Assembly: GCA_014239035.1 (NCBI GenBank)
Contig: JAAZZY010000006.1
Span: 1 to 12,379, forward strand
DNA: 12,379 nt
Direction of reading: 5' to 3'
Origin: Chlamydiia bacterium
GTDB lineage: Bacteria > Chlamydiota > Chlamydiia > Chlamydiales > JAAZZY01
Part shown: positions 1 to 5,463 of the stretch, piece after piece
Position numbering within the stretch: position 1 is the stretch's first letter
Layout of the letters: each line of letters starts with the position of its first letter
Program-made: the position numbers and the translations under genes
Notes under the pieces: generated by a model
What the model saw: only the letters and a program-made list of their open reading frames with translations
What the model was told of the DNA's origin: nothing
Databases searched by the model: none

Positions 1-758
1 GCAACTATAAGCATTGGTTTACCAGCTTTTTGAACTGATTCAAGTGCTGGTAATAGGTCACGTATATTGGCTATTTTTGAGTCATGCAACAAGATGCAAG
101 GCGATTCTAAGTCTGATGTCATAGATTCTTGGTTATTAATAAAATAAGGTGAAAGATAACCGCGGTCGAATTGCATACCTTCGACAACATCAAGTACTGT
201 CTCAGTTCCTTTTCCCTCTTCAATAGCGACAACTTGAGCATTTTCAACCTTTTCAAGGGCTTTAGAAATAAATTCTCCAACTTCAGGATTGCCTGATGCA
301 GAAGCAGAAGCAATATTTTGGATCTCTTTGGTGCCTTTAACTGCGATCGCTTTTTTTTCAATCTCTTCAATAATTGCTTTAGTTGCTTTTTCCATGCCTC
401 GCTTTAGGCTAGTAGGGCTTGCTCCGGACGCCAAACATTTAAGTCCTTCTTGACAAAGTGAGTTTAGAAGAAGTGTTCCAGTAGTTGTGCCGTCGCCTGT
501 TTTTTCTTTAATCTTAGAGGCTACTTCTTTAGCCATTGAAACGCCCATGTTCTCATATTGGCAAGCTAAGTGGATGTCTTTAACGATGCTATTTCCGTCA
601 TTAGTTATATCTGGAGCTCCCCAGCTTTTTTCTATTCCTACATTGCGCCCTTTAGGTCCTAGTGTAAAACAGATTGCGTCTGCAAGCTTTTGAATTCCTG
701 AGGCGAGCTTTTCTCGAGCTTCTTCTTCAAAGATAATCTCTTTTGCATTCGTTGACAT
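1..758 (-). CDS. groEL: GroEL-family chaperonin paralogue, N-terminal 252 residues (3' end outside window)
   Basis: 60-kDa chaperonin subunit, a cytosolic ATP-driven folding ring. The visible part aligns without gaps to the equatorial, intermediate and first part of the apical domain of E. coli GroEL. Clear blocks are TLGPKGRNV (residues 33-41), ITNDG with the catalytic Asp54, GDGTTT (88-93) in the nucleotide pocket, and VVEGMQFDRGYLSPYFIN (191-208). Apical hydrophobic residues that contact substrate and GroES are kept (Y201, Y205, F206, L236, L239). Odd points: the near-invariant GDGTTTATVLA reads GDGTTTGTLLL, and SAN after the intermediate domain is changed. No groES precedes it; upstream is a divergent ORF. 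The start ATG has a strong AGGAGG (about 766-771) seven bases ahead. Chlamydiae carry several GroELs, and the murF-side location suggests the GroEL3 type (inference). Family certain; paralogue class less so. Confidence 0.96.
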   Translation of the reverse strand, partial: MSTNAKEIIFEEEAREKLASGIQKLADAICFTLGPKGRNVGIEKSWGAPDITNDGNSIVKDIHLACQYENMGVSMAKEVASKIKEKTGDGTTTGTLLLNSLCQEGLKCLASGASPTSLKRGMEKATKAIIEEIEKKAIAVKGTKEIQNIASASASGNPEVGEFISKALEKVENAQVVAIEEGKGTETVLDVVEGMQFDRGYLSPYFINNQESMTSDLESPCILLHDSKIANIRDLLPALESVQKAGKPMLIV

Positions 759-791
759 AATTATTCCTCCTTTGATTGATAATCTGGGAAA

Positions 792-821
792 AGTATAACT
801 TAAAAAAACTATATTTATCAA
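792..821 (-). promoter_or_regulatory. sigma70-type promoter of the groEL paralogue
   Basis: Read on the minus strand, the -35 is TTGATA (816-821) and the -10 is TATACT (792-797), 18 bp apart; each matches consensus at five of six positions. The predicted transcript starts near 785, giving a leader of about 27 bases that contains the strong ribosome binding site. Assigned by pattern only. Confidence 0.7.
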
Positions 822-837
822 TAGATTTGAAAAAAAA

Positions 838-864
838 TTAGCAGACAAACTTTTAGAGTGCCAT
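838..864 (-). promoter_or_regulatory. CIRCE-like inverted repeat (candidate HrcA operator)
   Basis: On the plus strand, TTAGCAGAC (838-846), nine bases, then GAGTGCCAT (856-864). The consensus HrcA operator is TTAGCACTC-N9-GAGTGCTAA. Each arm matches seven of nine positions with exactly the right spacer, and the central GAGTGC and outer TTAGCA blocks are intact. It lies 16 bp upstream of the -35 of the minus-strand groEL promoter and about 70 bp before the plus-strand ORF at 935, so it could serve either. HrcA-CIRCE control of chaperonin genes is well established, including in Chlamydia. The arms pair imperfectly, so this may be a weakened site. Confidence 0.5.
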
Positions 865-934
865 TGAAAGAAATTAAAAGAGTTGAGGAAAATGGAAGTA
901 TATCTCATCTTAAAGAAAAAACGAGGTGGGAAAG

Positions 935-1231
935 ATGCCTGAGATGCTGCGTTCTTCAGAGCAAAAAGAGGTCTTTGTTTATAGAGGAGCAAATAACTAT
1001 TCGATTTGGCTTTCGTTTAAGGAGGCTTCTGCTCAGCTAGGCTGTGGCCCACTTTCAGAAGAAGACATAAAATTAAGAGATCTCTGTCAGTTGTTTTATT
1101 TTTTTTCGTTTCCTCAAGAGAAAAGCATACCCTGCGGGTATCCTGATTTGATGAGGCTTAGCCCTCTTTCTTCAAAACAGCGCAATCTTTTTGTTCAAAA
1201 ACAACCCGATGTTTTACTAGCAAGAAATTGA
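935..1231 (+). CDS. small hypothetical protein, 98 residues
   Basis: I do not recognise this protein. It is short, soluble-looking and without a signal peptide or membrane helix. The middle is rich in aromatic residues (an LFYFFSF stretch near residues 57-63), and the sequence ends in a polar tail. The ATG at 935 is chosen because a purine-rich GAGGTGG lies five to ten bases ahead; a GTG at 926 is in frame but would sit inside that site. It is divergent from the groEL paralogue and convergent with the tRNA-Cys gene. An overlapping frame (GTG at 858 to 1040) and a 16-codon mini-ORF (892-942) are also open, so the true N-terminus is uncertain. The position next to groEL is the only contextual clue. 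Moderately likely to be a real gene. Confidence 0.5.
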   Translation: MPEMLRSSEQKEVFVYRGANNYSIWLSFKEASAQLGCGPLSEEDIKLRDLCQLFYFFSFPQEKSIPCGYPDLMRLSPLSSKQRNLFVQKQPDVLLARN

Positions 1232-1255
1232 TTGGCGAATGAGAATATATGAGAT

Positions 1256-1326
1256 AGGTGGCACCCAGATTCGAACTGGGGATAGAGGCTTTGCAGGCCC
1301 CGGCCTTACCACTTGGCTATGCCACC
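1256..1326 (-). tRNA. tRNA-Cys (anticodon GCA)
   Basis: On the minus strand a complete cloverleaf can be drawn: acceptor GGTGGCA/TGCCACC, D arm GCC/GGC, anticodon stem GGGGC/GCCTC with one G-U pair, a loop CTGCAAA that places anticodon GCA at 1292-1294, a four-base variable loop, and T arm CCCAG-TTCGAAT-CTGGG. The discriminator base is U73, the cysteine identity element, which supports the call together with GCA. CCA is not encoded. It decodes UGC/UGU. It is transcribed from its own promoter about 20 bases upstream. Confidence 0.97.
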
Positions 1327-1344
1327 AGAAGTAAAGAGGGGCAA

Positions 1345-1373
1345 ATGTTAGAAAATTTAGCCATTAGCGTCAA
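1345..1373 (-). promoter_or_regulatory. promoter of tRNA-Cys
   Basis: Minus-strand reading: TTGACG (1368-1373, five of six to consensus), a 17-bp spacer, then TAACAT (1345-1350, four of six). The predicted start is within about 12 bases of the mature tRNA 5' end at 1326, as expected for a single tRNA unit. A GC-rich stretch (CCCCT) lies just after the -10, a plausible stringent-type discriminator (inference). Confidence 0.6.
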
Positions 1374-1484
1374 TGATTCAATATTTTACTACACAGCATC
1401 ACCAGGAACTTTGTCAGTTAAAAGATATTCAGGCCTGGCGTCGCTTTCTTTAAAGAAGATGGAAAAGACCTTATTTTCAGTGGT

Positions 1485-1763
1485 TTATTTGGCCCAAACA
1501 GTTACAGGAGTCCAAGATCTTTCAGGGACAGTAAGGGCGCCAGTATGTGAATACTCATGCCATCCTTGATGCTGTGCTACGTCATTTGAATTCCTTCTAA
1601 CACGCCTGAGTTCTAAGGTTGATCCATCATCGGCATTAAAAGTAATGGTTCTCGAGGGCGAAGGTTCATGTGTTAATGCTCGCGCTTCACCTGCTTTACC
1701 CTCCTGAGGGTATAAGGCGCACATCTTTGCTAATGATCCATGGTCGATTGTACCTGTTGCCAT
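1485..1763 (-). CDS. hypothetical protein, 92 residues
   Basis: Not recognised. The ATG at 1763 is chosen because AAGGAG lies ten bases upstream; an in-frame TTG at 1772 would overlap that site. The protein is soluble-looking, with no signal sequence or membrane segment. It has a polar centre with an Arg-rich patch (LELRRVRRN, about residues 52-60) and a His/Trp-containing part (QHQGWHEYSHTG, about 65-76), and ends in WTPVTVWAK. Charge patterning and a good ribosome site argue for a real gene. It is same-strand with and downstream of the 144-residue gene, but a terminator-like hairpin and a separate -10-like TATACT (1798-1803) lie between them, so it may have its own promoter. A short perfect inverted repeat (1697-1712) lies inside the coding sequence. 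Confidence 0.72.
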   Translation of the reverse strand: MATGTIDHGSLAKMCALYPQEGKAGEARALTHEPSPSRTITFNADDGSTLELRRVRRNSNDVAQHQGWHEYSHTGALTVPERSWTPVTVWAK

Positions 1764-1797
1764 ATAACTCAAACTCCTTAAAGTTTAAAATTTTTTA

Positions 1798-1803
1798 AGT
1801 ATA
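1798..1803 (-). promoter_or_regulatory. -10-like box before the 92-residue gene
   Basis: TATACT on the minus strand, embedded in AGTTATACTT, the same ten bases that surround the -10 of the groEL promoter. No convincing -35 lies 16-18 bp upstream, so this is only a candidate. The transcript would begin near 1791, 28 bases before the start codon. Confidence 0.35.
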
Positions 1804-1838
1804 ACTAGATTCATAGACTAGTGTGTTTTTGTAAAGAC

Positions 1839-1869
1839 CCAATGAAACCCCATTACAGAGCTTCATTGG
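1839..1869 (-). terminator. hairpin after the 144-residue gene, terminator-like
   Basis: An inverted repeat gives an 8-bp perfect stem (CCAATGAA/TTCATTGG) that extends to 10 bp in minus-strand RNA through a G-U and a C-G pair, with an 11-base loop. The G-U pair would be an A-C mismatch on the other strand, which favours minus-strand function. It begins 20 bases after the stop codon at 1890. The following sequence is only weakly T-rich (GGTCTTTACAAAAAC), so intrinsic termination may be inefficient. Confidence 0.45.
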
Positions 1870-1889
1870 ACTAGTATTATTATATTAGA

Positions 1890-2324
1890 CTAACTTTTGA
1901 TGTATGTGTCGCAAAGGCCATTTGCCTCTCCAAGCCACATTTTATTGTCTTGATTGTTAAAAAAGACAACATCACCATGATTAAAGATACGAGCATGACC
2001 TGTCTCTACTTGACCTGCATCTGTAACGTAGGTCCTGTGTTCAACAAGCCCTAAAGGATCATCGCTGTATTTATCAGGAGCGGTTTCCAAAACCATGCAC
2101 CCTCCTTTGACAAAACAAAAATAATCAATACTTGAATCTTTAGCCGCAATCTCTTGAGCAATATGAAGAGGGATGCTGCGCTCTACTCTAACGGCATTAG
2201 AGTAGTCTGATTCTTTATACTGAGCTTGATTGGCTCTAAGATTAAATGTTTCATCGCTATTATCTTTAAGGACGTTAACTGTTGCAGTACTTGATGCAGC
2301 TGAACATTGAACTGAACTAATCAT
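1890..2324 (-). CDS. hypothetical protein, 144 residues
   Basis: Not recognised. The ATG at 2324 has AAGGAG six bases upstream, so the start is well supported. The first 15 residues are rich in Ser, Ala and Thr but too polar for a signal peptide. The remainder looks beta-rich: YFCFVKGGCMVLE (about residues 68-80), VEHRTYVTDAG (93-103) and HARIFNHGDVVFFNNQDN (109-126). The GDVVFF turn recalls the end of a small beta-barrel such as a cupin, but the metal-binding histidine motifs of cupins are not present, so I do not assign that fold. It is divergent from the oxygenase gene at 2557 across a 232-bp AT-rich spacer and is followed by a hairpin. Codon use looks coding. Likely a lineage-restricted protein. 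Confidence 0.78.
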   Translation of the reverse strand: MISSVQCSAASSTATVNVLKDNSDETFNLRANQAQYKESDYSNAVRVERSIPLHIAQEIAAKDSSIDYFCFVKGGCMVLETAPDKYSDDPLGLVEHRTYVTDAGQVETGHARIFNHGDVVFFNNQDNKMWLGEANGLCDTYIKS

Positions 2325-2556
2325 CTTTATCTCCTTGTGTGTGCTTTTATTAATGCATGTCTACATCTTCACACTGAAAAAAACTTTATGACAACCAGCA
2401 AACTTTTTTTTAAATATTAATGGTCAAGGTGTCAGCATCTTAGAAATGGAAAAAACATTCTGAGGATATTAACTTAATTTAAGGGCTCATTTCAGATTTT
2501 TTAAACAATATTTTTAGTGTTGTAAAAATTAAAAGATTTTATTACTTACAAGTGGC

Positions 2557-3390
2557 ATGAATTTGTATATTGTAACTCTTATTTTCTTATTTGCCCTTTT
2601 AATGTTTATCTTCTACTTGAAGGGCAGTCTAAATAAAAAAGTGACACAGCGCTCTTGGCTTGAACGCATAGAAACTATTGCAAAAGAGAATCATACGCTT
2701 TGGTCTCTGCATGTTCCCTATTTTCAAAATAACCGCATTTGTAATGAGCTCTTAGAGCTTGAAAAAGATCAAAAAGAAAATGAAATCGTTTTAAAAATGT
2801 CTAATAAAGGAGGGTGGCACTCAAGCTCTGACATTTTAAAATATCCTTCTATTAAAAGACTTTTTAGAAGACTGCTTCCTCATATTGAATCCTATAGTCA
2901 AATGCAGGGCCTTGATAAAAAATATCTCACAGTCACAGCCTGGGCTAACATCAATCGCAAAGCAGATTCTAATGTATCTCATAATCATGAAGATGCTCTT
3001 TTTTCAGGATGCTACTATTTAAAGGCTGAAAACAATAGAGAACTAAAAAATGGTGGGATCTCCTTTTTTAAGAAAAATGAAAACAAAAACCTTATGGCAA
3101 CTTTTAGCCCAGAGCCCGGGGATTTTTTACTTTTCCCAAGCGATATGATTCATAATGTTCATCCGTATCATGGAGAAGATCATAGAGTCTCGATTGCCTT
3201 TAACATTCATTTTGGAAACAAAAAGAAAAGTTGGTTCATCTCTCAAGTAGATAGATCAGATGTTCTGCAAAAAATAGATCCTTTTCATGACTTGTCTGGG
3301 CAGAAAAATGCTCCTGCATACATTGACGATAGCGACAGAAAATCTATGCTCTTTCACACCTCATCGATTAAGAGGTTTTTATTCAAGTAG
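2557..3390 (+). CDS. membrane-anchored 2OG-Fe(II) oxygenase-type protein, 277 residues
   Basis: Predicted non-haem iron, 2-oxoglutarate-dependent oxygenase; substrate unknown. Residues 3-22 form one strongly hydrophobic helix followed by Lys-rich sequence, so the catalytic part should face the cytosol or be tethered to the inner membrane. The C-terminal half carries the core seen in the 2OG-FeII_Oxy_5 type family: WANINRKAD (129-137), HNHEDALFSGCYYL (142-155), PGDFLLFPSDMIHNVHPY (187-204) and HRVSIAFNIHF (209-219). Likely iron ligands come from H142/H144 and the distal H199; R210 probably binds 2-oxoglutarate. In relatives the first motif is HxHPxSxLSGxYY; here ED replaces P-x. The ribosome site is weak (AAGTGG). 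It is convergent with the decayed gene at 3404-4087 and shares no operon. Fold assignment fairly sure, substrate unassignable. Confidence 0.82.
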   Translation: MNLYIVTLIFLFALLMFIFYLKGSLNKKVTQRSWLERIETIAKENHTLWSLHVPYFQNNRICNELLELEKDQKENEIVLKMSNKGGWHSSSDILKYPSIKRLFRRLLPHIESYSQMQGLDKKYLTVTAWANINRKADSNVSHNHEDALFSGCYYLKAENNRELKNGGISFFKKNENKNLMATFSPEPGDFLLFPSDMIHNVHPYHGEDHRVSIAFNIHFGNKKKSWFISQVDRSDVLQKIDPFHDLSGQKNAPAYIDDSDRKSMLFHTSSIKRFLFK

Positions 3391-3403
3391 AGTATTTTAA
3401 TGA

Positions 3404-4087
3404 TCACTGTTGAGGGAATTTATCAAGAATCTCTTGGGCCACTTGCAGGCCTAGTTCTTGAAGAACTGAGATCTTTTCACAGCAGTGCTATTTCCTTGGC
3501 TAGCAAAGTGAGTAAAAGCTGAATCGAAAGCGCTTTGGCGTATTTTGAGTTTTTCAATTGGAAGTTGCAAAAGCCTTTCAACCATATGGAACTGAAAATG
3601 CCAAATCGTATTTTCAAGAGCTAGGTTCAAAATTTCTGGAGGTATCCGAAAGCCTACACTTAGAAGCTGTAGCAACCTCTCTAGTGTAGGGACATCCCTA
3701 ACACGAGAAACAAATATCCTCTCTTGAAGTACCTTGTGGGTGATCTTGAAAATTAACAAGCTGCTCGAGCTGCTTTATATATTCTTGCTAAGTATCTGGA
3801 CCTTGGATTTGTTTTGCTTCAATCGGAGTAGGGAGCTCGAGCTCAGATTCTGAGTCAGTTGACAAAGGAAGGTTTGGAGCAAAATAGTTAATTTTTTTTG
3901 CTGTTTTATACTGCTAGGTTCTGAGTTGCTATTGCCGCCATACCATGCTGCAGTATGAGTCCATGCGCTTCCTTTCCATGTAGCGCTCTTTTTGAATAGT
4001 CATATCGTAAATAGTCAGATCTTGTTGATGTAAAAGAGGTGGTGAAATGATTAGTGAACTGAAGTTTTGAAGAGTAGGCATGTTCAT
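3404..4087 (-). pseudogene. decayed gene, several frameshifts and one in-frame stop
   Basis: No single long frame is open, but coding-like segments run end to end on the minus strand in different frames. From the 5' end: an ATG at 4087 or 4081 leads MPTLQNFSSLI and continues to about 4000. A second frame then reads AWTHTAAWYGGNSNSEP up to an 8-base A run (3892-3899), where one lost base explains the move to NYFAPNLPLSTDSESELELP. An amber codon follows at 3788-3790, then QEYIKQLEQLVNFQDHPQG. Another shift near 3700-3730 leads into a 70-residue helical stretch (LERLLQLLSVG, MVERLLQLPIEKLKI), and a last shift near 3475-3490 leads to VLQELGLQVAQEILDKF and a stop at 3404-3406. The ancestor would be about 225 residues. 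The Leu-rich paired helices could be ankyrin-like repeats (inference). Sequencing error at the A run is possible but cannot explain every lesion. Confidence 0.55.
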
Positions 4088-4335
4088 GCTTAATATACTG
4101 GTTTTTAATAAGTAATATAGATGTAAGGCGTGATTTGGAGCTAAAAAAATAGACGTCAACTTAAAATTTAAATTAGAATTGACTATTTGGACTTTTTTTC
4201 AGTGAGATATTATCTAGTGTGCACTAAACGCACAAAGCTGCATTTATTAAAAAAAAATGGAACTTAGGCGCTAGCTTGAAACAGTCTTATTCTGTATAAT
4301 TGCCTCTAAAATTTTGAAAAAATGAGTATCCCCTT
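4088..4335. other. AT-rich spacer upstream of the riboflavin operon
   Basis: No convincing gene. It holds a short inverted repeat, TAGTG-TG-CACTA (4215-4226), and a candidate -10 for ribD. I looked for an FMN riboswitch (RFN element), whose conserved paired segments should be obvious in this position, and do not see one; the spacer is too AT-rich and short for it. An open 11-codon frame (ATG 4322 to TAG 4355-4357) overlaps the ribD start in another frame. Confidence 0.5.
4295..4300 (+). promoter_or_regulatory. candidate -10 box for the riboflavin operon
   Basis: A perfect TATAAT lies about 35 bases before the ribD start codon. The only good -35-like hexamer nearby, TTGAAA (4276-4281), is 13 bp away, too close for normal sigma70 spacing, so the -35 is weak or absent. 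Transcription would start near 4307. Confidence 0.4.
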
Positions 4336-5451
4336 ATGGCAACAACTGCAAGCGTAGACCAAAAGCAAACATTCTTTATGTCCGAGGCTTTCGAAGAGGG
4401 ATTGAAAGGAAGGTTGTTATCTCCTCCCAATCCTTGGGTAGGCTGTGTAATTGTTAAACACGGCGAGATTATTGCAAGAGGACACCATCAGGGCCTTGGA
4501 TCTGATCATGCTGAGGTTATGGCATTAAAACAGGCCAAAGAAGAAATATGGGGCGCTACTGCCTATGTGACGCTTGAACCTTGTCCAACTTTTGGTCATA
4601 CACCTCCTTGCACAGACGCACTTATTGAAGCGGGTATTAAAAAAGTTGTTATAGGTATCCTCGACCCTGATCTCAACGTTCGAGGAAAAGGTGTTGCACG
4701 TCTCCAGCAGGCAAATGTTGAGGTTGAAGTAGGTATCTTAGATGAGAAGATTAAAAGTTCTTTAACTTCATATTGCCACCATCGAGAAACAGGTATGCCT
4801 CTTTGCATTTTAAAAGCAGCTATTAGTATGGACGGTAAAATTGCAGCTAAAGATGGTTCCTCTATTTGGATTACAGGAGATTTAGCTAGGAAAGACGTAC
4901 ACTTAATGCGTGCACAGTCTCAAGCCATTTTAGTTGGAACAACGACAGTCCTAGAAGATAAGCCAAAACTTACGGTGCGTGATATAGATCAAGATTTTCA
5001 TGCTCCAATGAGAGTGATACTAGATGCCAAAGGTAAGATTAAACCTATAGGTGAACTTTTCGACACCTCCATTGCCCCTACTCTTGTGGCTACCTCTGAG
5101 CTAGTTGATCTTCAAAGAAAACAAGAATGGATTGATCATGGCTGCGAAGTGGTAGTCGTCCCTCTCACTAAGAATAAGAAAAGGTTAGATCTAGCGAAGC
5201 TTTTAAAAGAGCTGGGTAAAAGAGGGATCGTACAACTCTTAGTAGAGGGAGGCTCAAAAGTCTTTTCAAGTCTAATCGAAGAAAAGCTTGTGGATCGCCT
5301 TGTACTATATATGGGAAGTTGCTTGCTCGGTGCAGAAGGAGTCTCATTGTTTTCCAAGCCAAAGCTTGAAAATATTGATGATGCTATTCGCATGCACTTA
5401 AAAGATTTTACGAGGTTTGGCAAAGATGTCAGGCTTGACTATACGTTTTAG
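4336..5451 (+). CDS. ribD: bifunctional riboflavin deaminase/reductase RibD
   Basis: Carries out the second and third steps of riboflavin synthesis: deamination of the pyrimidine formed by GTP cyclohydrolase II, then NADPH-dependent reduction of its ribose side chain. The N-terminal deaminase (about 12-150) has the zinc motif HAE (58-60, catalytic E60) and PCPTFGHTPPC (82-92, ligands C83 and C92), after NPWVGCVIV (32-40). The C-terminal reductase (about 155-371) has LKAAISMDGKIA, SIWITGD, RAQSQAILVGTTTVLEDKP and LLVEGGS. The 371-residue length equals the usual bifunctional form (367 in E. coli). First gene of the rib operon; ribE begins 12 bases after its stop. The start lacks a clear ribosome site, but the in-frame TGA at 4315-4317 leaves no earlier ATG. 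An 11-codon overlapping frame begins at 4322. Cytosolic. Confidence 0.97.
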   Translation: MATTASVDQKQTFFMSEAFEEGLKGRLLSPPNPWVGCVIVKHGEIIARGHHQGLGSDHAEVMALKQAKEEIWGATAYVTLEPCPTFGHTPPCTDALIEAGIKKVVIGILDPDLNVRGKGVARLQQANVEVEVGILDEKIKSSLTSYCHHRETGMPLCILKAAISMDGKIAAKDGSSIWITGDLARKDVHLMRAQSQAILVGTTTVLEDKPKLTVRDIDQDFHAPMRVILDAKGKIKPIGELFDTSIAPTLVATSELVDLQRKQEWIDHGCEVVVVPLTKNKKRLDLAKLLKELGKRGIVQLLVEGGSKVFSSLIEEKLVDRLVLYMGSCLLGAEGVSLFSKPKLENIDDAIRMHLKDFTRFGKDVRLDYTF

Positions 5452-5463
5452 AGGTAAGGAAGA

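Noticed and set aside
119..370. Lys/Leu-rich minus-strand frame of 83 codons
   Set aside because: Out of frame with the clearly homologous groEL reading on the same strand; low-complexity shadow.
1258..1569. Open plus-strand frame of 103 codons
   Set aside because: It starts inside the complement of the tRNA-Cys gene and runs across its promoter into the 92-residue gene on the other strand; no ribosome site.
1890..2324. Cupin-family assignment for the 144-residue protein
   Set aside because: It has a GDVVFF turn but lacks the two histidine/glutamate cupin motifs.
2360..2400. Possible sigma28 promoter before the 144-residue gene (TAAAGTTT on the minus strand)
   Set aside because: The -35-like octamer is present, but nothing close to GCCGATAA follows at the required 10-12 base distance.
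2519..2547. Promoter for the oxygenase gene (TTGTAA, 17 bp, TACTTA)
   Set aside because: Both hexamers are weak and the surrounding sequence is so AT-rich that such matches arise by chance; the 2325-2556 spacer otherwise shows nothing firm.
3830..3845. Perfect palindrome GAGCTCGAGCTC
   Set aside because: It is explained by Glu-Leu codons (GAG CTC GAG CTC) in the decayed gene's reading frame.
3929..4159. Minus-strand frame of 76 codons as an independent gene
   Set aside because: No ribosome site at its ATG, and its downstream part merges by frameshift into the decayed gene; treated as that gene's 5' segment.
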